A DNA stretch of 64,000 nt from Ignelater luminosus (GCA_011009095.1 VTPC01000478.1:1-64000); one strand, 5' to 3'; shown: positions 50,086-62,638, counted from the first letter of the stretch. Notes: generated by a model from the sequence alone, not told the origin. Numbers and translations: made by a program.

Positions 50086-51598
50086 CGAGGATGGTTTGAA
50101 AAGTTTCCGAATGAAAGTGAAGACAAATGAAATTCAACAAAAGATATTTTATTTTTATACATAACCACCCCCAATTCAGCTCACTTGGACTAACGCATTT
50201 CCAGCTTTTCAATCTCTTCACGGAAATGGTTTTCTTCGAAACGTGCAAAATATGCATCTTGAAGCGTCTTCATTGGACTTGAATTTCTTTCCAAGTAGAA
50301 ATCTTTTTGGTTTGGGGAACAGATGAAAATCCGACGAAACCAAATCGGATGAGTAGGGGGATGGCGAACGATTTCGAACTTCATTTGGCTTTTTTTTTGT
50401 TGAGCAATTGCACTTGCATGGACTGGTGCATTGTCTTCGTGAAACAAGATTTTTTTCTCTTTGACATTCCGAGGCGTTTTTCATGAATTGCCGCATTTAG
50501 TTGTTCTAAAAGTGTTAAGTAATATTGGCTTGCTTTTGAATTGTAGTTTATCATTTCTCCAAATAGTCAATAAGTAAAATGCCCTTAGCGTCCCATAAAG
50601 CAGAAGCCATTACTTTTCCAACCGACTGAACTGTTTTTGCCTTCTTCGGGCCGAATTCTCCCTGGCCAATCTACTGTTTCGACTGTTATTTGGTTTTTGG
50701 GATATAATGGTGAATCCAAGTTTCGTGCATAGTCACAAATCTCTTAATGAAATCGACTGGATTTTTTCTAAACAACTGCAAACACTCAGCTAAAGTTCGA
50801 GCACGAATGCATTTTTGTTCTGGCACCCATCTTGCTGAAAGTTTTTTTAACTCCAACTCTTGGTGCAATATATTGACAACCCGTTCATACGAGATGCCCA
50901 CAGCCTCAACTGTTTCACGAACTTTTATTCGACGATTGTCTAACACCATATTATTAATCCTGTAAATGATTTCTGGCCCCCTGAACGAGGTTTATCAATT
51001 GTGTGGGTACTTCCACGTTTGAATTCAGATATGCAAAAACTTACGGTGGAAAACGACCGTGAAGAGTCGCCAAGAACAGAATCCAATCTGGCTTTAACTT
51101 CTGTGGCTGTTTTACCCTTTGAATAAAAAAAATTAACGACACCTCTCATTTCATTTTTCTCCATAATTGAAAACTCACGTAATACAAGTGCATCAACGGT
51201 CATTAAAAGTGAACTAAATGACAGATCAATTTCATTTTTTTCTCTTCTCTTCTCTTTTCCTCTTTTACCGGCTATCGCTAGTGTCGAGGTGCCGGACACA
51301 CCGAGCCGCGGAGAAATATGTACATACACAGAAAACATATGAAGGTAATGAATCCACTTGACAAGAACATTACGCTACTTTCCAAATTTTACTTCGTCCG
51401 TCCGAGTTCTAACCGATGCGATGCAAACGTTGCTTAACTCTAAATATCGCCGAAAATCGTGGATATTCATTCTGCCGTACTGCCGACTGATTTTGTTTCT
51501 ATGAACAATTGCAATGACAGTCTACTTGATGATGCAAAATAAATTGAATTACGGCCGCCATCTATGGGCGATTCCGAAAACTCTTTAATTCAGCTTCG
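50086..51598 (-). mobile_element. Second mariner element, decayed (1.5 kb)
   Basis: The left end reads CGAGGATGGTTTGAAAAG and the inverted right end CGAAGCTGAATTAAAGAG, both followed by TTTCCGAAT-like sequence, an inverted repeat of about 28 bases with several mismatches. TA precedes the left end (50084-50085); at the right the base pair is TG, one step from TA. The transposase remnant is on the minus strand. About 430 bases separate the start codon from the right end, more than usual for mariner, and this leader has a TTCTC-rich microsatellite at about 51240-51262, so it may contain an insertion or expansion. Confidence 0.85.
50188..51164 (-). pseudogene. mariner transposase, several frameshifts
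   Basis: The start MEKNEMRGVVNFFYSKGK at 51164 is typical for mariner. Next come FKRGSTHTIDKPRSGGQKS, then, in another frame, VLDNRRIKVRETVEAVGI and the linker SARWVPE. The first catalytic block reads MHETWIHHYIPKTK: Asp is replaced by His. GKVMASALWDAKGILLIDYL lies in a further frame, then HEDNAPVHAS (second Asp kept), then YSSDLVSSDFHLFPK. The end EEIEKLEMR stops at about 50190. At least four frame changes. It is a different mariner lineage from the one near 23.5 kb, as both ends and N-terminus differ. Confidence 0.85.
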
Positions 51599-51599
51599 T

Positions 51600-52900
51600 G
51601 TCTTGGAATGCAGATCCCGAATCACAAATCAGGAGCAAAAATCAAATATACGCACTAAAAGTAATTTCTTGCTGTAATGCATGTTATGCTAGTCTAGAAA
51701 AAAAGACACAATCATCCATAAAATTAACTTGTGGTTTTTGTCTGATGTGTATTATATTTTCTTGAGGATATCTATGTTGTAAAAAGGAAATGTAGTTAGT
51801 ATGTCCACTACTACCTCAGATTTTCTTAATTGTAATTACTTAAATTAATTATTAATAACCTAAAACTTTTAACACTGTTACTATGCCTATTAGAATCTCT
51901 ATATCATCATATATTTCCTATTTTTTATGTAAATCCTTCCAAAAAATCGAAAAAGTAACCCTCGAAGCCATTATGTCAATTTTCTGAACTTTTTGGTAAA
52001 TCAGAATTGTTAGTTGTGACCATCTTGGTTAAAAAGTCTGGTATAAGAGATGATTAGAGTATAATAGTTTTTAAATTAAGATGCAAAATCTAAAAGTTTG
52101 AATTTGTGTTCAAAATTTCTCAAAAGGTAGTACACATTCCTTTTCCACTCAGTTACTATATGTGACCCAAAAGATATCTTGCTCGACATGTGAAAAGATT
52201 ATTTTTGAACTGTTTGAAGGTTATTATAATTTTCTAATTAAATATGACTTGAAACAGAATTATTTATTCTACAGGTTCAATTATTTATTAATTTATTGTT
52301 CTTTCTGTCATGTCTGATAGATGCTTGTGGCACTTTTGTTTAGGAGTGGTAGCTGTTTGTGTTGGTCAATGCACTGAAATTCGCTTGAAGTACTAAGAGT
52401 TTGATGCTTGTTTAAACGTGCATTTTCCTTAAAACTCCTCAGGAATAGAATTTGAAAGGTTTACTTTCCCGTTTTATTGTTGGCCCACAACGAAAGGCAC
52501 TGTATTGCTTTCATGTTCTATTGAGCGTATGCAAAAAGCAAACGGAATGTTTGAGTTGATTTGCATGAATACACGCAAGAAGTCTAGAGGTTGAATTTCC
52601 GTAATGCATGCACGTATTCACCAGCAAAAAAGGTATTTTTGCAGTACGTGTTCTGTTGTTTTCCGTTGTTACTCTCTTTGAAGATTGCACATAATTCGTT
52701 TTTTTAAAACATAAAAGTTTAAATTATCGTTAGGATTTGTTTTCTCGTTTTGATCCTTTTAGCTATTTTATTTAGCATTTCTCTTTTTTGTTTGATTGAT
52801 TGATTGATTTTTATTTGTTTTTTTTTGATTTCTAAGTATGTTTATCGTTCTGTTGAATTTCTTTTTTATATGTAGACTAAAAAATAGAACAGATAAGTTT
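51600..52900. other. AT-rich stretch, nothing recognised
   Basis: No coding or RNA feature. A TTGA microsatellite (TTGATTGATTGATTGATT) lies at about 52790-52808. Confidence 0.5.
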
Positions 52901-52915
52901 ATTTCAAAACGGCAG

Positions 52916-53920
52916 CTTGGGTTGAGAAGGAGACGACTTGCTGCTGGGTGAATCAACTCGACGAGTTAACTGCTATTCTTGGTCGGCTGGTGAAGTACAC
53001 TGCGTACCTGATTCGGAAAGCTGCCTGAATGAATTAACTAAGATCACTTAAAGAGGAAGACCGTTTTGGAGTTATTCTTCTTTCTAGTCATCAAGTAGTG
53101 CATTTGGAAGGTGGAACGGCAGATAACCAGCAAGAGCGCGTATCAATGACTAGAAGACAGATAATGATAGAGTAGCTGGCAGGCACAACGCAAACGGCTG
53201 GTGATAGGTGTGAAGTTAGGCGGTTCGAAATTCGGCCCTTGTATAACTCAGGGCCGAAAGACATTCAACCAACTATGCGAGCCAGTGGTGCAGCTTGTTT
53301 TACGAAATAGTAATTTTGTAGAGAAGGGACAAATAATTATACTAATGGTCTGGATAATGACGATAGTCAGTTTTTTTCAGAAGTTGGTAATTTGTAAAGT
53401 TGCGTTTAACACTTCTAGGCTGACCTCTGGCGGGAGTGCTCAGTATATATCGATGGTCAGATAGACATATAGACATTGGGGGAATACGAGATATCTCCTC
53501 CTAGGGGTCGAAACGATTCAACCGGAGCATTTCTTTACAGATCCTCCTCTCTTCTTTTCGAAAACGTTGTATTTAGTGCAGCTTGAAGTTTAGAAACATG
53601 GGTGTCGATAGTCGATAAGCAGGCGGATGACAGCCCTGAATGCCACTGATCAGATAGGATGAACGTGCAGTGCTGCTGAACAGCATAGAGACACTTACTC
53701 AGCTTTGTACCCTAGTGCTGGAGATCTGGCTTCTGGCTGAGTCAACTCGGTGAGTTAAGTACTGCTGTTGGTTGGCTGGCGAAGTCGACTGGATGCCTGG
53801 GCTGGGAATGTCGACTGAGTTGACTAACTGAGGCCACTTATGGAGCTGGGAATCTTCTTTTTATAGCCACGATTTCTGAGTGCTGTGGAGGTGGGACTCG
53901 TCAGAGATAGCTGCGACCTG
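52916..53920. mobile_element. Diverged direct-repeat pair, possible old LTR fossil
   Basis: Two copies in the same orientation, about 52940-53110 and 53730-53890, align at roughly 70% with a few gaps; shared landmarks are AATCAACTCGACGAGTTAA / AGTCAACTCGGTGAGTTAA, GGCTGGTGAAGT / GGCTGGCGAAGT and a CACTTA block. They are separated by about 620 bases that are GC-richer than the flanks. The second copy has a TTTTTATAGCC box. The arrangement is like a small LTR element lacking coding genes, or simply a duplicated block. No gag, pol or other protein remnant is visible. If an LTR fossil, it is very old given the divergence of the ends. Confidence 0.35.
53231..53258. other. Perfect 9-base GC-rich hairpin
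   Basis: TTCGGCCCT is followed by a 10-base loop (TGTATAACTC) and AGGGCCGAA. The stem is perfect and much GC-richer than the window. It sits in the interior of the direct-repeat pair. Its role is unknown. Confidence 0.6.
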
Positions 53921-53959
53921 ACCCGTCTGTACTTTTTTTGGTATCTACAGCCTCGCTTT

Positions 53960-56900
53960 CTGTGTGACCGATAAGGTCTTGAATTTCCAGCGTTAAGTAC
54001 TAAACACTAAACCATAACTTGATTTTTGCATTGAATGTAACATTTTCAGGAACTTCTTTGATATTGCCAGCGTAAAATCATTGGCTTTTATTTCAGAACT
54101 GAAACAAGTTCTTTCTCTTTCACTGCAGTAACGTTATTGTTTGAAAAATAGCTCATTCTAATTGAATGACTGTGTACTTGGGATGTTTTTTAGGATAAAA
54201 GGGGCATTTGAATTTTCACTTAGTTTTCAAGATATTGGGTAAACAGTATTAGAATTTATATTATTATTCTGACATTTACAAATACATAAAATTCTGTTTT
54301 AGTCAGAAATGATACGTATTATGAGAAAATTATAAGAGGGACCTTATCTGCCAATGATTGAGTTTCATGTGAATATTGCTGGTCGTCTTCGAGATATCGG
54401 AACAATTAGACATTTTGTATGAAATTTTCACTCTGCAACTCGGTAATGGTGCAGCTTACGACGTAAGATTATAGAGAAAACGGCTTAATTTTGTCTTGAA
54501 AATCTGTTGTGTGAACATTTTCGTTTTCTTTTTCTAGTGTTAGAAGACTTCATACTATTATTTAATCTTTGTGACACAAATTACTAGAGATTGTTATTTT
54601 GCAGCAATGTGAAAAAGGGGGTACCTACAAGCAATGTACAAGTCTACTGTAAAGCTTTTTGAATTTATTTCTAGCTACATTTAAAACTTTTTGTAATTAG
54701 CCTGTTTTCCGAGCTCGATATTCTCTAAGCACTCCAGAATGTTAACCCTTCAATGAAATCTTGCACAGGCCGTACTTTATTAATTTACTAGTACATACTG
54801 ACGAACTATTTTTAACGAGGAATATTTTTATATCTTGCGATTTTGTTTGTATATAATATTGGGAGATTTTGTCTATTATGTAATGAGGATGAACCTATAC
54901 TTAATGATAATAACAACATATTGTTTAATAGTATATAATTTAATTATCATTCTAATTTACAAAACTTGAAGGCGAAGATACAAGGAACTTTTGTGCTATC
55001 AGATCGTGGAGTTCCGAAATACAGTAATTGTATTTCATTATAATTTATCTTGAGAATTTGTTGTACTACTTATACTTTATTCTTATTGTATAAACTCATC
55101 TGTTACGTTATCAGGAAAGAACACAAACAGAAATAGAAAAATATTTTTTCCAAAAAGCAACTGTTGTTAAAACATAATAGATTGGATTAATGTAAGAACC
55201 TAACTTATATTTTGTTATTTGTTGAAATAAAGACCTAGTTTGCGATATTTCTAAAGTAGGTTTCTAATAAATGATTTAGGTGAAAATATCTGTACCTTCA
55301 TTATTTACGTTATTTATTTTTGATCAGCAAATTGTTTTTCGTTGTTTCTTTTTCGTACATTGTTTGGAATAGTTACGTAAATATTTAAACAATATTTTTC
55401 CAGCAGATTTCTTATCAACAACAAAAAAATTTTTCATGTATTATAAACTTTGTGAATGGCACTGTATATCGATTGATTTTTGACGATTGTACTTGCAATG
55501 TTATGTGACAATTAACCTTTATACTATCATAATTTAATATTTGAAATACAGATTTTCTTGAAAGTCAAACCTAAAAAACGAAATAAAGATAATTGCGCGA
55601 AATAATTATGTTTGAATATTTATGTATTTGAAATGGAATGTAAACCACAGTGAAGCAAAGATTATTAGCACTTATATCTATGGAAAAGCGTACGGCGCTT
55701 CACGTATTATTATACACAGTAAATTCATGGATACAAATAACACAAATTACTAAGGTATTTAATTAAAATTAATAGCAGTTGTTACATTTTTCTTCATAAC
55801 GTATTCGCTCTACTAAATCAATGTTTGAATGAAATGACGGGGCCTTTTGTATTTTATTGTGGTGAGGGGAGACAACTATTAATTACTGCTTCCTGTGCGT
55901 AATTGCAATCTTATTGTGAAACCCAAGATAATGTAGCATTGCAAGGGCAGCTCTTTTATCTTCGTAAAAACTTTTAATAAAGTGGAAAGTTTTAGTAAGC
56001 GGATCGTACGCCGATGCCTCCAAAGAAAGGAATTCTGTTGAAGTTTAGTTGTTATTTAAGTTTTTGTGCAGAACGAAGTTGATTGCTTACGTTCTTTGTA
56101 TAGGTAGTTGAATATAAAAAAAATTAATGTTTCGTTTTAATTGTAAGCTTTAATCGCTTTATCGTATACGTTAATAACGTTTAACCAGATCTTACAATGG
56201 TGTATTAAATTGTTTATAAGTGCTTTATATTCGTTTCACAAATATGCCTCAGTTTATACAACAGAAAAAAAAATCTAGATGAACAGATGCCTGCCTGTGG
56301 GAATTTGGGACTTGCTTTGAATAGTACTGAACTTAACCTAAGGACATTTTCTGTGTTGCCGTAAGACAATATATCACTTGTTTGAATACATATTAGTAGT
56401 TTATACATGTGTTTTATTACCATATTTCTTTGTTAAACGAGAGACGTATGGACTATAAAGGAAGAAATAGAGCACTTCTTTCTGTTTAGAAAGACAATTT
56501 CGTTTAAAAACATTTTTTAAAGAACGGGAGAAAATGAAATGTTGCAAAAGTAAATACAGTAATTTTCGTGGAAGTCCTCGTTTTTTAAAGGAATACATAA
56601 TCTACATTTCTTTTATTGTTATTTAGATTGAACTGAACTTTTCTATGAATTTAACGTTCTTGCTTGTTTTACTGCGTTTGCATTTTTTGCAATTATTTGA
56701 TTATTGTATGGACATGCATTCTAAAAGTTCGATATTAAAATTGCTATCGAGTCGTTTGCTTCTTGCTTAAAGTTATAATAGGAACTTTTTTACAAGTTTT
56801 CGGTAGATTTCGTTATTGCTTGAATGCTGTTTCTAGATCATTGACAGTATCAAATATAATAGAATCAAAACGAGAATTAATACTAAAATTATAATTACTT

Positions 56901-57808
56901 TATAGTAGTATTTTATATTGTAAGAAACTGACAAACAAGTTCGACCGTGAAGCAAGCCTTTTATTAGACATTACTTATCTTTGAAGACGTCAGTTGTAAC
57001 AAGCATTGATCTTTCGACTGAGAAATTGAAAGATGTTCAGTGTGGATGACTCAATCAATAAACCTTTGGAAAAATTGAATTTTTACATTAAGATACTTTC
57101 ATTTTAATTTTTAAATAAGTAATAGTGCATTATTGTGATGACGTAAACGGTCTAATACATTTATTATTTGTCTCCCAGAGTTCTCTCCTGCGCAACAGTT
57201 TTGATATTAGCAAAAACTTGAAGACTGCTTGTATTTAGATGTATGAAGATTTTCTTTGGGTTTCTTAAATTCCTTTTTGGTTTATATTTGGACTGCCAAT
57301 TCAGATAATTGTTTGCTTAATTCATCAACTTCATTTTCTGCAGTTTGGTAGTAACTAACTTACCATACAAAATCGAAGTATAACATGCGCATCTGTTGCA
57401 TCTATAGAGAAAATATAGCCAGCAATTTTGAAGAATATCTGGTATTGTCACTTTTAAATTATTGTTTAATGAGAATGAAAGAATTTGAGTGTCAAGCGAA
57501 TACAGCTGGGATATTTTCTTTAGTTAAGGCGCAGTGGAATAAACTAAATGGCTTTTAGTCTGGTCACAATCAACGAAGCTTTGAGAGCAGCGTTAGTTAG
57601 CTACTTCAATCTGTACTGGAGATAAGGAATTCTCTTCTTTAAAACAAAAACTTCTCAGCACTTCTATGCAGCACAACAGACAGATGATAGTACTCTATAC
57701 CACAGACAAGGCTTCGTTGTTTGCCTCAGAAAGCCTTAGATTTACTTACCAAGATCTGCAACAGGTGCCTTAATTGCGGATAGTACCCTATAACATGGAA
57801 GACTCTTG
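53960..57808. other. AT-rich stretch, nothing recognised
   Basis: No coding, RNA or repeat feature recognised. The small minus-strand frames at 56214-56598 show no domain. Confidence 0.5.
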
Positions 57809-57818
57809 TGGTGGCCAC

Positions 57819-58847
57819 CATTGATGGATTTAGATTTAGGCCCGGGCCTAGGGCGCCAAGATTTGAGGGGCTCCGAAATTTGAGACGCTGTAAAATTTAA
57901 GAGACGATAAAAATTCAAGATTCATGGAGTTTCCCGGTGACTCTATGAAAATTTTTTAGAGATGTTTCAAAAATATTATTTTTTCCACCGGAGAATTATA
58001 CCTTAACATGGTCAAGTATTTAATTATTGAACTTAAAAAAATATTAATTGACCAATTAAAAATTTCAGGAAGATGAATAGATTTTTATCAACTCTTTGTT
58101 TTTTGCCAGAGCAATTCTTTTTTATATTTTTATTATTATACAGGGTGTCCCGTAAATGCCAATAAAGCTTCAGATAGCAGTCTCCCTCAACCTCTTAAGA
58201 TGCCAAAATTGAAAACACGAATGTTCCAACGTACTTAGATTTATCACACGAATCAAAAAAAAGAAACTTAAACTTGGCAATGCTACTGCAGGCAAATACA
58301 AGATTATTTTAATACAGAAAACCAAAGTACCGCAAGAAATCAAAGATTTATCAATTTTATTCCAACGATAATGAATCACAAAATTGTCAAAACTTGAAAG
58401 AATTGCTGGCAGTTCTAATTTCATCGGATGTATCAGTACACCCAAGACTTGCATGTTTGTCACATCTATTTTTTGGTAATATATTTCAATTTTTAACAGC
58501 ATCTTCAAAAAAAAGAAATATAACAGTTCTGTGCTTTATCAAGGGTAATTGTTGTTTCAACAGATTCATTTGTTGAATTCCTAATAGCTTCATGTAGATT
58601 CAATTCTTTGGTTTCTGTTTATTTAGTGTTAAAGATGTTAACTTCTGACCACTTGTACAAGAAAACTAAGCTGAGGAGAAATTTTCTTTTTGCACATTTG
58701 CAATATGCACTCATAGAAGAAGATGTTTACCTGAAGCTTTATTGGCATTTACGGGACTCCCTGTATATTTTATATAGACCTTTAAAAACAAAAAAGGGGC
58801 GCCGTATCATAGTAGGTCTAGGGCGCAATTAAACCTAAATCCGCTTT
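57819..58847. mobile_element. TIR element with 10-base flanking duplication, interrupted by a nested element
   Basis: TGGTGGCCAC occurs directly outside both ends (57809-57818 and 58848-58857). Inside, the left end carries GGATTTAGATTTAGG and the inverted right end GGATTTAGGTTTAA, followed on each side by a CCTAG/GGGCGC-rich block. A 9-10 base duplication would fit a MULE-type element, and an 8-base GTGGCCAC would fit hAT. About 620 of its 1029 bases are a second insertion. No coding remnant of its own is convincing. Confidence 0.6.
58141..58763. mobile_element. 623-base TIR element nested in the preceding one
   Basis: The left end CAGGGTGTCCCGTAAATGCC and the inverted right end CAGGGAGTCCCGTAAATGCC match, continuing AATAAAGCTTCAG, so the 33-base TIR has one mismatch. 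TATA (or TA alone) lies outside both ends. The near-identical TIRs make this younger than its host element. A 112-codon minus-strand frame (58170-58508) fills the left half; it lacks any motif I can name, and a vague hAT C-terminal resemblance is too weak to use. The family is unassigned. Confidence 0.82.
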
Positions 58848-58857
58848 TGGTGGCCAC

Positions 58858-59644
58858 AATGCTAAAACTCCCAAGATCTTATTTTTTATTGCGTTTTTTA
58901 ACGGCTTAGACAATGAAATGTAGAGAATTCTAGAGATCGACAGCGTGAGTGAACATACAGACACATCCTCCTGCATTTTCCATACATTTGCATTGGTTCA
59001 AGTCTTCCGACTACAAGCGAACGCTGATAGCATGGCTCCCAACGCAGGCAAATGCATTCAGGTCGCATTCGTAGACATCAAACATTAGGTGCTTCTTTAC
59101 AAGCTTTTGAACGTCTAAGCTCTTGCTCAACTGATAGGAATTATATGCAGTGTTTTGTCCAACCACCACTATAAAAGAAAGTAGCAATTAGCTCAGTGAA
59201 AAGAACTCTTACCTGTATAATATGTTTTGGGGTCGATGGGTGTTATACAGTTCTAAATAGAGTTGGAGCAGGTGTGCACAGTCCAAGCTTGTGGAATTAA
59301 AAAACAGAATTGAAAGATATAACTCTTTCAAATAACTATAATAAGATTTTCGATATCGTACGAATTTTCCCAGTCAAATTCCTATTTAATTGTTGTTACA
59401 AATAATTAAGTTAAAAAATGAGTTCTATTTTCTCTTGAAACTTCAGGGAACTTTAAAAGAAACTAAAATAGAAGAATTTCTAATGTCTGTACAAACGAAG
59501 TGATGTTACCAAACGAATAAAAAAGAGAAAACGAAACAAAAATACAATTTGTAATTAATGAAATAGTAGAAATAATATTTTGGGACTATAAAACAAATAA
59601 TCTGACGAAAAACCTGTAAATGCTTTTACTTCTATTTCTAACAA
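58858..59644. other. Spacer, nothing recognised
   Basis: Somewhat GC-richer around 58900-59300, without a coding pattern in any frame I checked. Confidence 0.4.
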
Positions 59645-60240
59645 CTGATTGCCTTTAGTAAAAAAGGTACCCTTACGTCTACTAACTGAACAGTTAGCCT
59701 GGTACAGTTCACCTGGGACACAGCGGTCTGGACATCTTTGCCCTCCATCGATGTGAATTATACAGCTCTGTCACACGATGTCGTACAACTGGAAAGCTTG
59801 ACAGCGACGTTGAAGGCTCGGTGATTTTCAGGCACCTTATTTAAAAACTTTTGGAGAAAGTCACAGGCACCTCTATTGCTCCTCACCGCCATTTACTTAG
59901 GCAGTTCAATATCAAGTGAAGCTGCGACATTGTTTAGAAGTGCAACGTCATTTTGATTGTAGTACCTGAATGTATGCTAGGCTGTCACATCCATACGCAT
60001 ATCTATGTGATTATTCCCTTCGCGCCTAGTATATTGGAATTTGAGTTTCCTTCTTTCGGGAAGATTTGTTGGCTAGCTGATATTTTTCGATAGACGACAA
60101 ATTCGCATTTCTGTAGGATTAACGTGAGAATCGGGTCGGTCAGGTATACCGAACGTTTTCAGGACTCAGTTAGTTATTACGGGCCCCCAAAAGTAAAATG
60201 AAACATTAGCCCGTAGCTTTTCTAACACACTTTAGTCCTG
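59645..60240 (-). pseudogene. Decayed coding frame of unknown family (~195 codons)
   Basis: One minus-strand frame, read through about six stops, keeps protein-like composition for nearly 600 bases with no frame change. Segments include EKLRANVSFYFWGPVITN, FGIPDRPDSHVNPTEMRICR, LPERRKLKFQYTRREGNNHI, HTFRYYNQNDVALLNNVAAS, RSNRGACDFLQKFLNKVPEN, RAFNVAVKLSSCTTSCDRAV, EGKDVQTAVSQVNCTRL and VQLVDVRVPFLLKAISC. The interval is GC-richer than its surroundings. I do not recognise the protein. It may be a host pseudogene (retained frame without introns would suggest a processed copy) or a transposon gene. No termini were found. Confidence 0.5.
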
Positions 60241-62637
60241 TCTTTAGCTCTGAAGGAGATTTTTGAAAACGCCTTCTGCTCCCATAACCCGCTACAACTA
60301 TTAGATCATTTTTGAAGTGTATAACGCACGGTTAACATTGTAAGCCTAAATGTAATCGCTTATTGTTGGTTTTCAAATTGTAGATGTTTCAACGACTTAC
60401 CGGAACATTATCTAGAGCTTGAAAAAGAGCTTGCTGATTGCATTCTGATTTTCTCTGTCAAACCCAAATTCAATGGTCCGATAAAATAGGCTTCACTAAA
60501 ACACACACCAGTTCAGAATTCCACATGATGTTTATGCCTTGTTGTTACCCCTTTTCATTTATGAGTAATTTTGAGCATTAAATTAAAATAGTCTTAGCTG
60601 AGCTATTTGATTTTGCAAAGGAAATTTCTTTTGTCTACTGCCTATTGGCGTTGTTCAAACGTTGATTCACTATTTTCTTCCCCATCATGATGGTAGGTCT
60701 GCGCGTACATCAAAACTTAAAATTGATTAATTGGAAGTAAGATATAATCTGGTACGCCCATTTTGATGGACCAGTGGTTAAAATTAAAATGTATCTGAAT
60801 CTATTACGATGAAATATAAATACTTCACATGTCAATGTACGTAATAAACTAGAGTGCGCATTTACCTCCAAATTTGGTTTTCATACAGTGTATTTGTGTT
60901 ATTTTTCTACTTTGCGTTGAATATAACATTTTACAATTTTGAATAAAGAGAAATAGAAAATATTGGAGTATATAAAATTATTTTAAACTAACAATAAATA
61001 ACGTACCTTATATATAAGATATTATATTAACTAAATTTAATTTCTGTTTCAGGTAAGTGCTCGAGTATCCTGGTAAACAGAAATATCAAACCTTAAGGTA
61101 ATGTATTTACTGCGAAACATATCTAGCTTTCATATTCAGGTATCGAGTTATAAAGGATTCTTTTGTATTTGTTGAGTTCGAAATTTTCCTCTATTACACA
61201 GCAGATATCAAAACCGAACTAAAAGGATTTAAAATAAACAACGAGAATTTTATTTGGAATCTCTAATATTTTAACGTTTATTACTTCCATTAATCAGTCA
61301 GTAGTTAAATTGACTTTTTTTTCCTCATATCCGGTCATTTCAATATAACCTGTGAACTTAGACGTAAAATAAAATAATTATTTCCACCATTATACACAGG
61401 CTTGTGGGACGCATAATAATTATTGTATCCGCCCGTGTAGGAGCTTGCTCACTTCCACGTAAATTGTATATTTGTACATTTTGCGGATGCGAATTGACAA
61501 ATGGATAATCGATCTTTCTCATGATATTGTACTTTGCCAATGGAATTTCTGCTGTATAAACCAGGATATAGTCGTTACTGGTCATGCATTGTAAAGCGAG
61601 AACAAAGTTCAAAGGTCTTAAGGGGATGTAGGTTTGTAGAATGGGTGGAACAACGGAATAGTGGAGTCGTGTTGTTGCCATTTACAGTTATTTGGAAAAA
61701 TCGTTTGCCGCTGAAGTATATGTTCCTTGTAGTGCATAATAGTATTAGGTAACGATTGTTGGAGTTTAACATTATATAGTTGTATGCCCTCTAACAAACA
61801 TGCAGACTTAATAATGATGGTTAGGTTTATTATACTATGTACATTAAGTAAAAGTGGATTTAATCTTTGAATTAGTTTCGAAAAGGTTGCTATTTCGTAA
61901 CAGCTTTATTTGCAAGTGTCAAAAGTCTCTGATAATAGTAGTAGACTAGTTACAATTGTCACTGACTAGAATTGTCCACATTTTTATCTATTAATACTCC
62001 TGTTTGACATAATTGTATTTAATAGCCTTAAACTTATACTTGCACTTGCGCATATCTCTCTAATTATCAAAGCTAAAACAATATGTGTGCCTATACAATG
62101 GCTCCAAGGAATTAAACCGAAAAAGTTACTGTAATTCACTATTGATTTTCATTAGTATTCAACATATTAGCTACTATCTTATCTGGCAACGTGATGTACA
62201 TGTAGGTGTAGGGCAGAACTATCGACAACGAAGAATTCTTCAAGTGACTCAAGCACATTTTTTAATCAATTCTAATTAAAGAATAATATTCTGAAATATA
62301 ATACAGCAACAACTGGAGAAAGTTATGCAGAAAGGAACCAAGCCGTCTCGGGATTCCTTTCACCGAGTATAAAATGATGAACTAAACCACCAAACTATTA
62401 GCGCTTTAAATTATTTTCCAGAAAAGAATCAAGCCTTTTGGTTCGTTTCTGCAAAATAGACTGCTCCTGCTATATCGCATAGGTTAGATTCGGTTAGAGT
62501 ACTGAAAATGCAAATGTTGACAGTGTACATATGTGTAGTTAATGATGCAGATAACGACATAAAAGTGTAATCATATTCGAAAACGTTAAAATGAATAGAT
62601 CAAGGAGGATTGTAGCATTAGCCCTAAATACATTAAA
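60241..62637. other. AT-rich stretch, nothing firmly recognised
   Basis: A 35-codon plus-strand frame at about 60386-60490 (FNDLPEHYLELEKELADC) directly follows TTTTCAAATTGTAG, which looks like a splice acceptor, but there is no matching donor context or family match. The frames at 61358-61772 overlap on both strands and show no domain. Confidence 0.4.
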
Positions 62638-62638
62638 C

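Noticed and set aside
53205-53232. tRNA-like B box GGTTCGAAATTC
   Set aside because: No A box at the right distance, and no cloverleaf or acceptor stem could be drawn.
58170-58508. 112-codon minus-strand frame in the nested element, with a faint likeness to a hAT C-terminus
   Set aside because: No catalytic or dimerisation motif could be aligned convincingly; left as part of an unassigned element.
60386-60490. Exon beginning after an AG acceptor-like site
   Set aside because: 35 codons, no donor logic, no homolog recognised; chance is a sufficient explanation.
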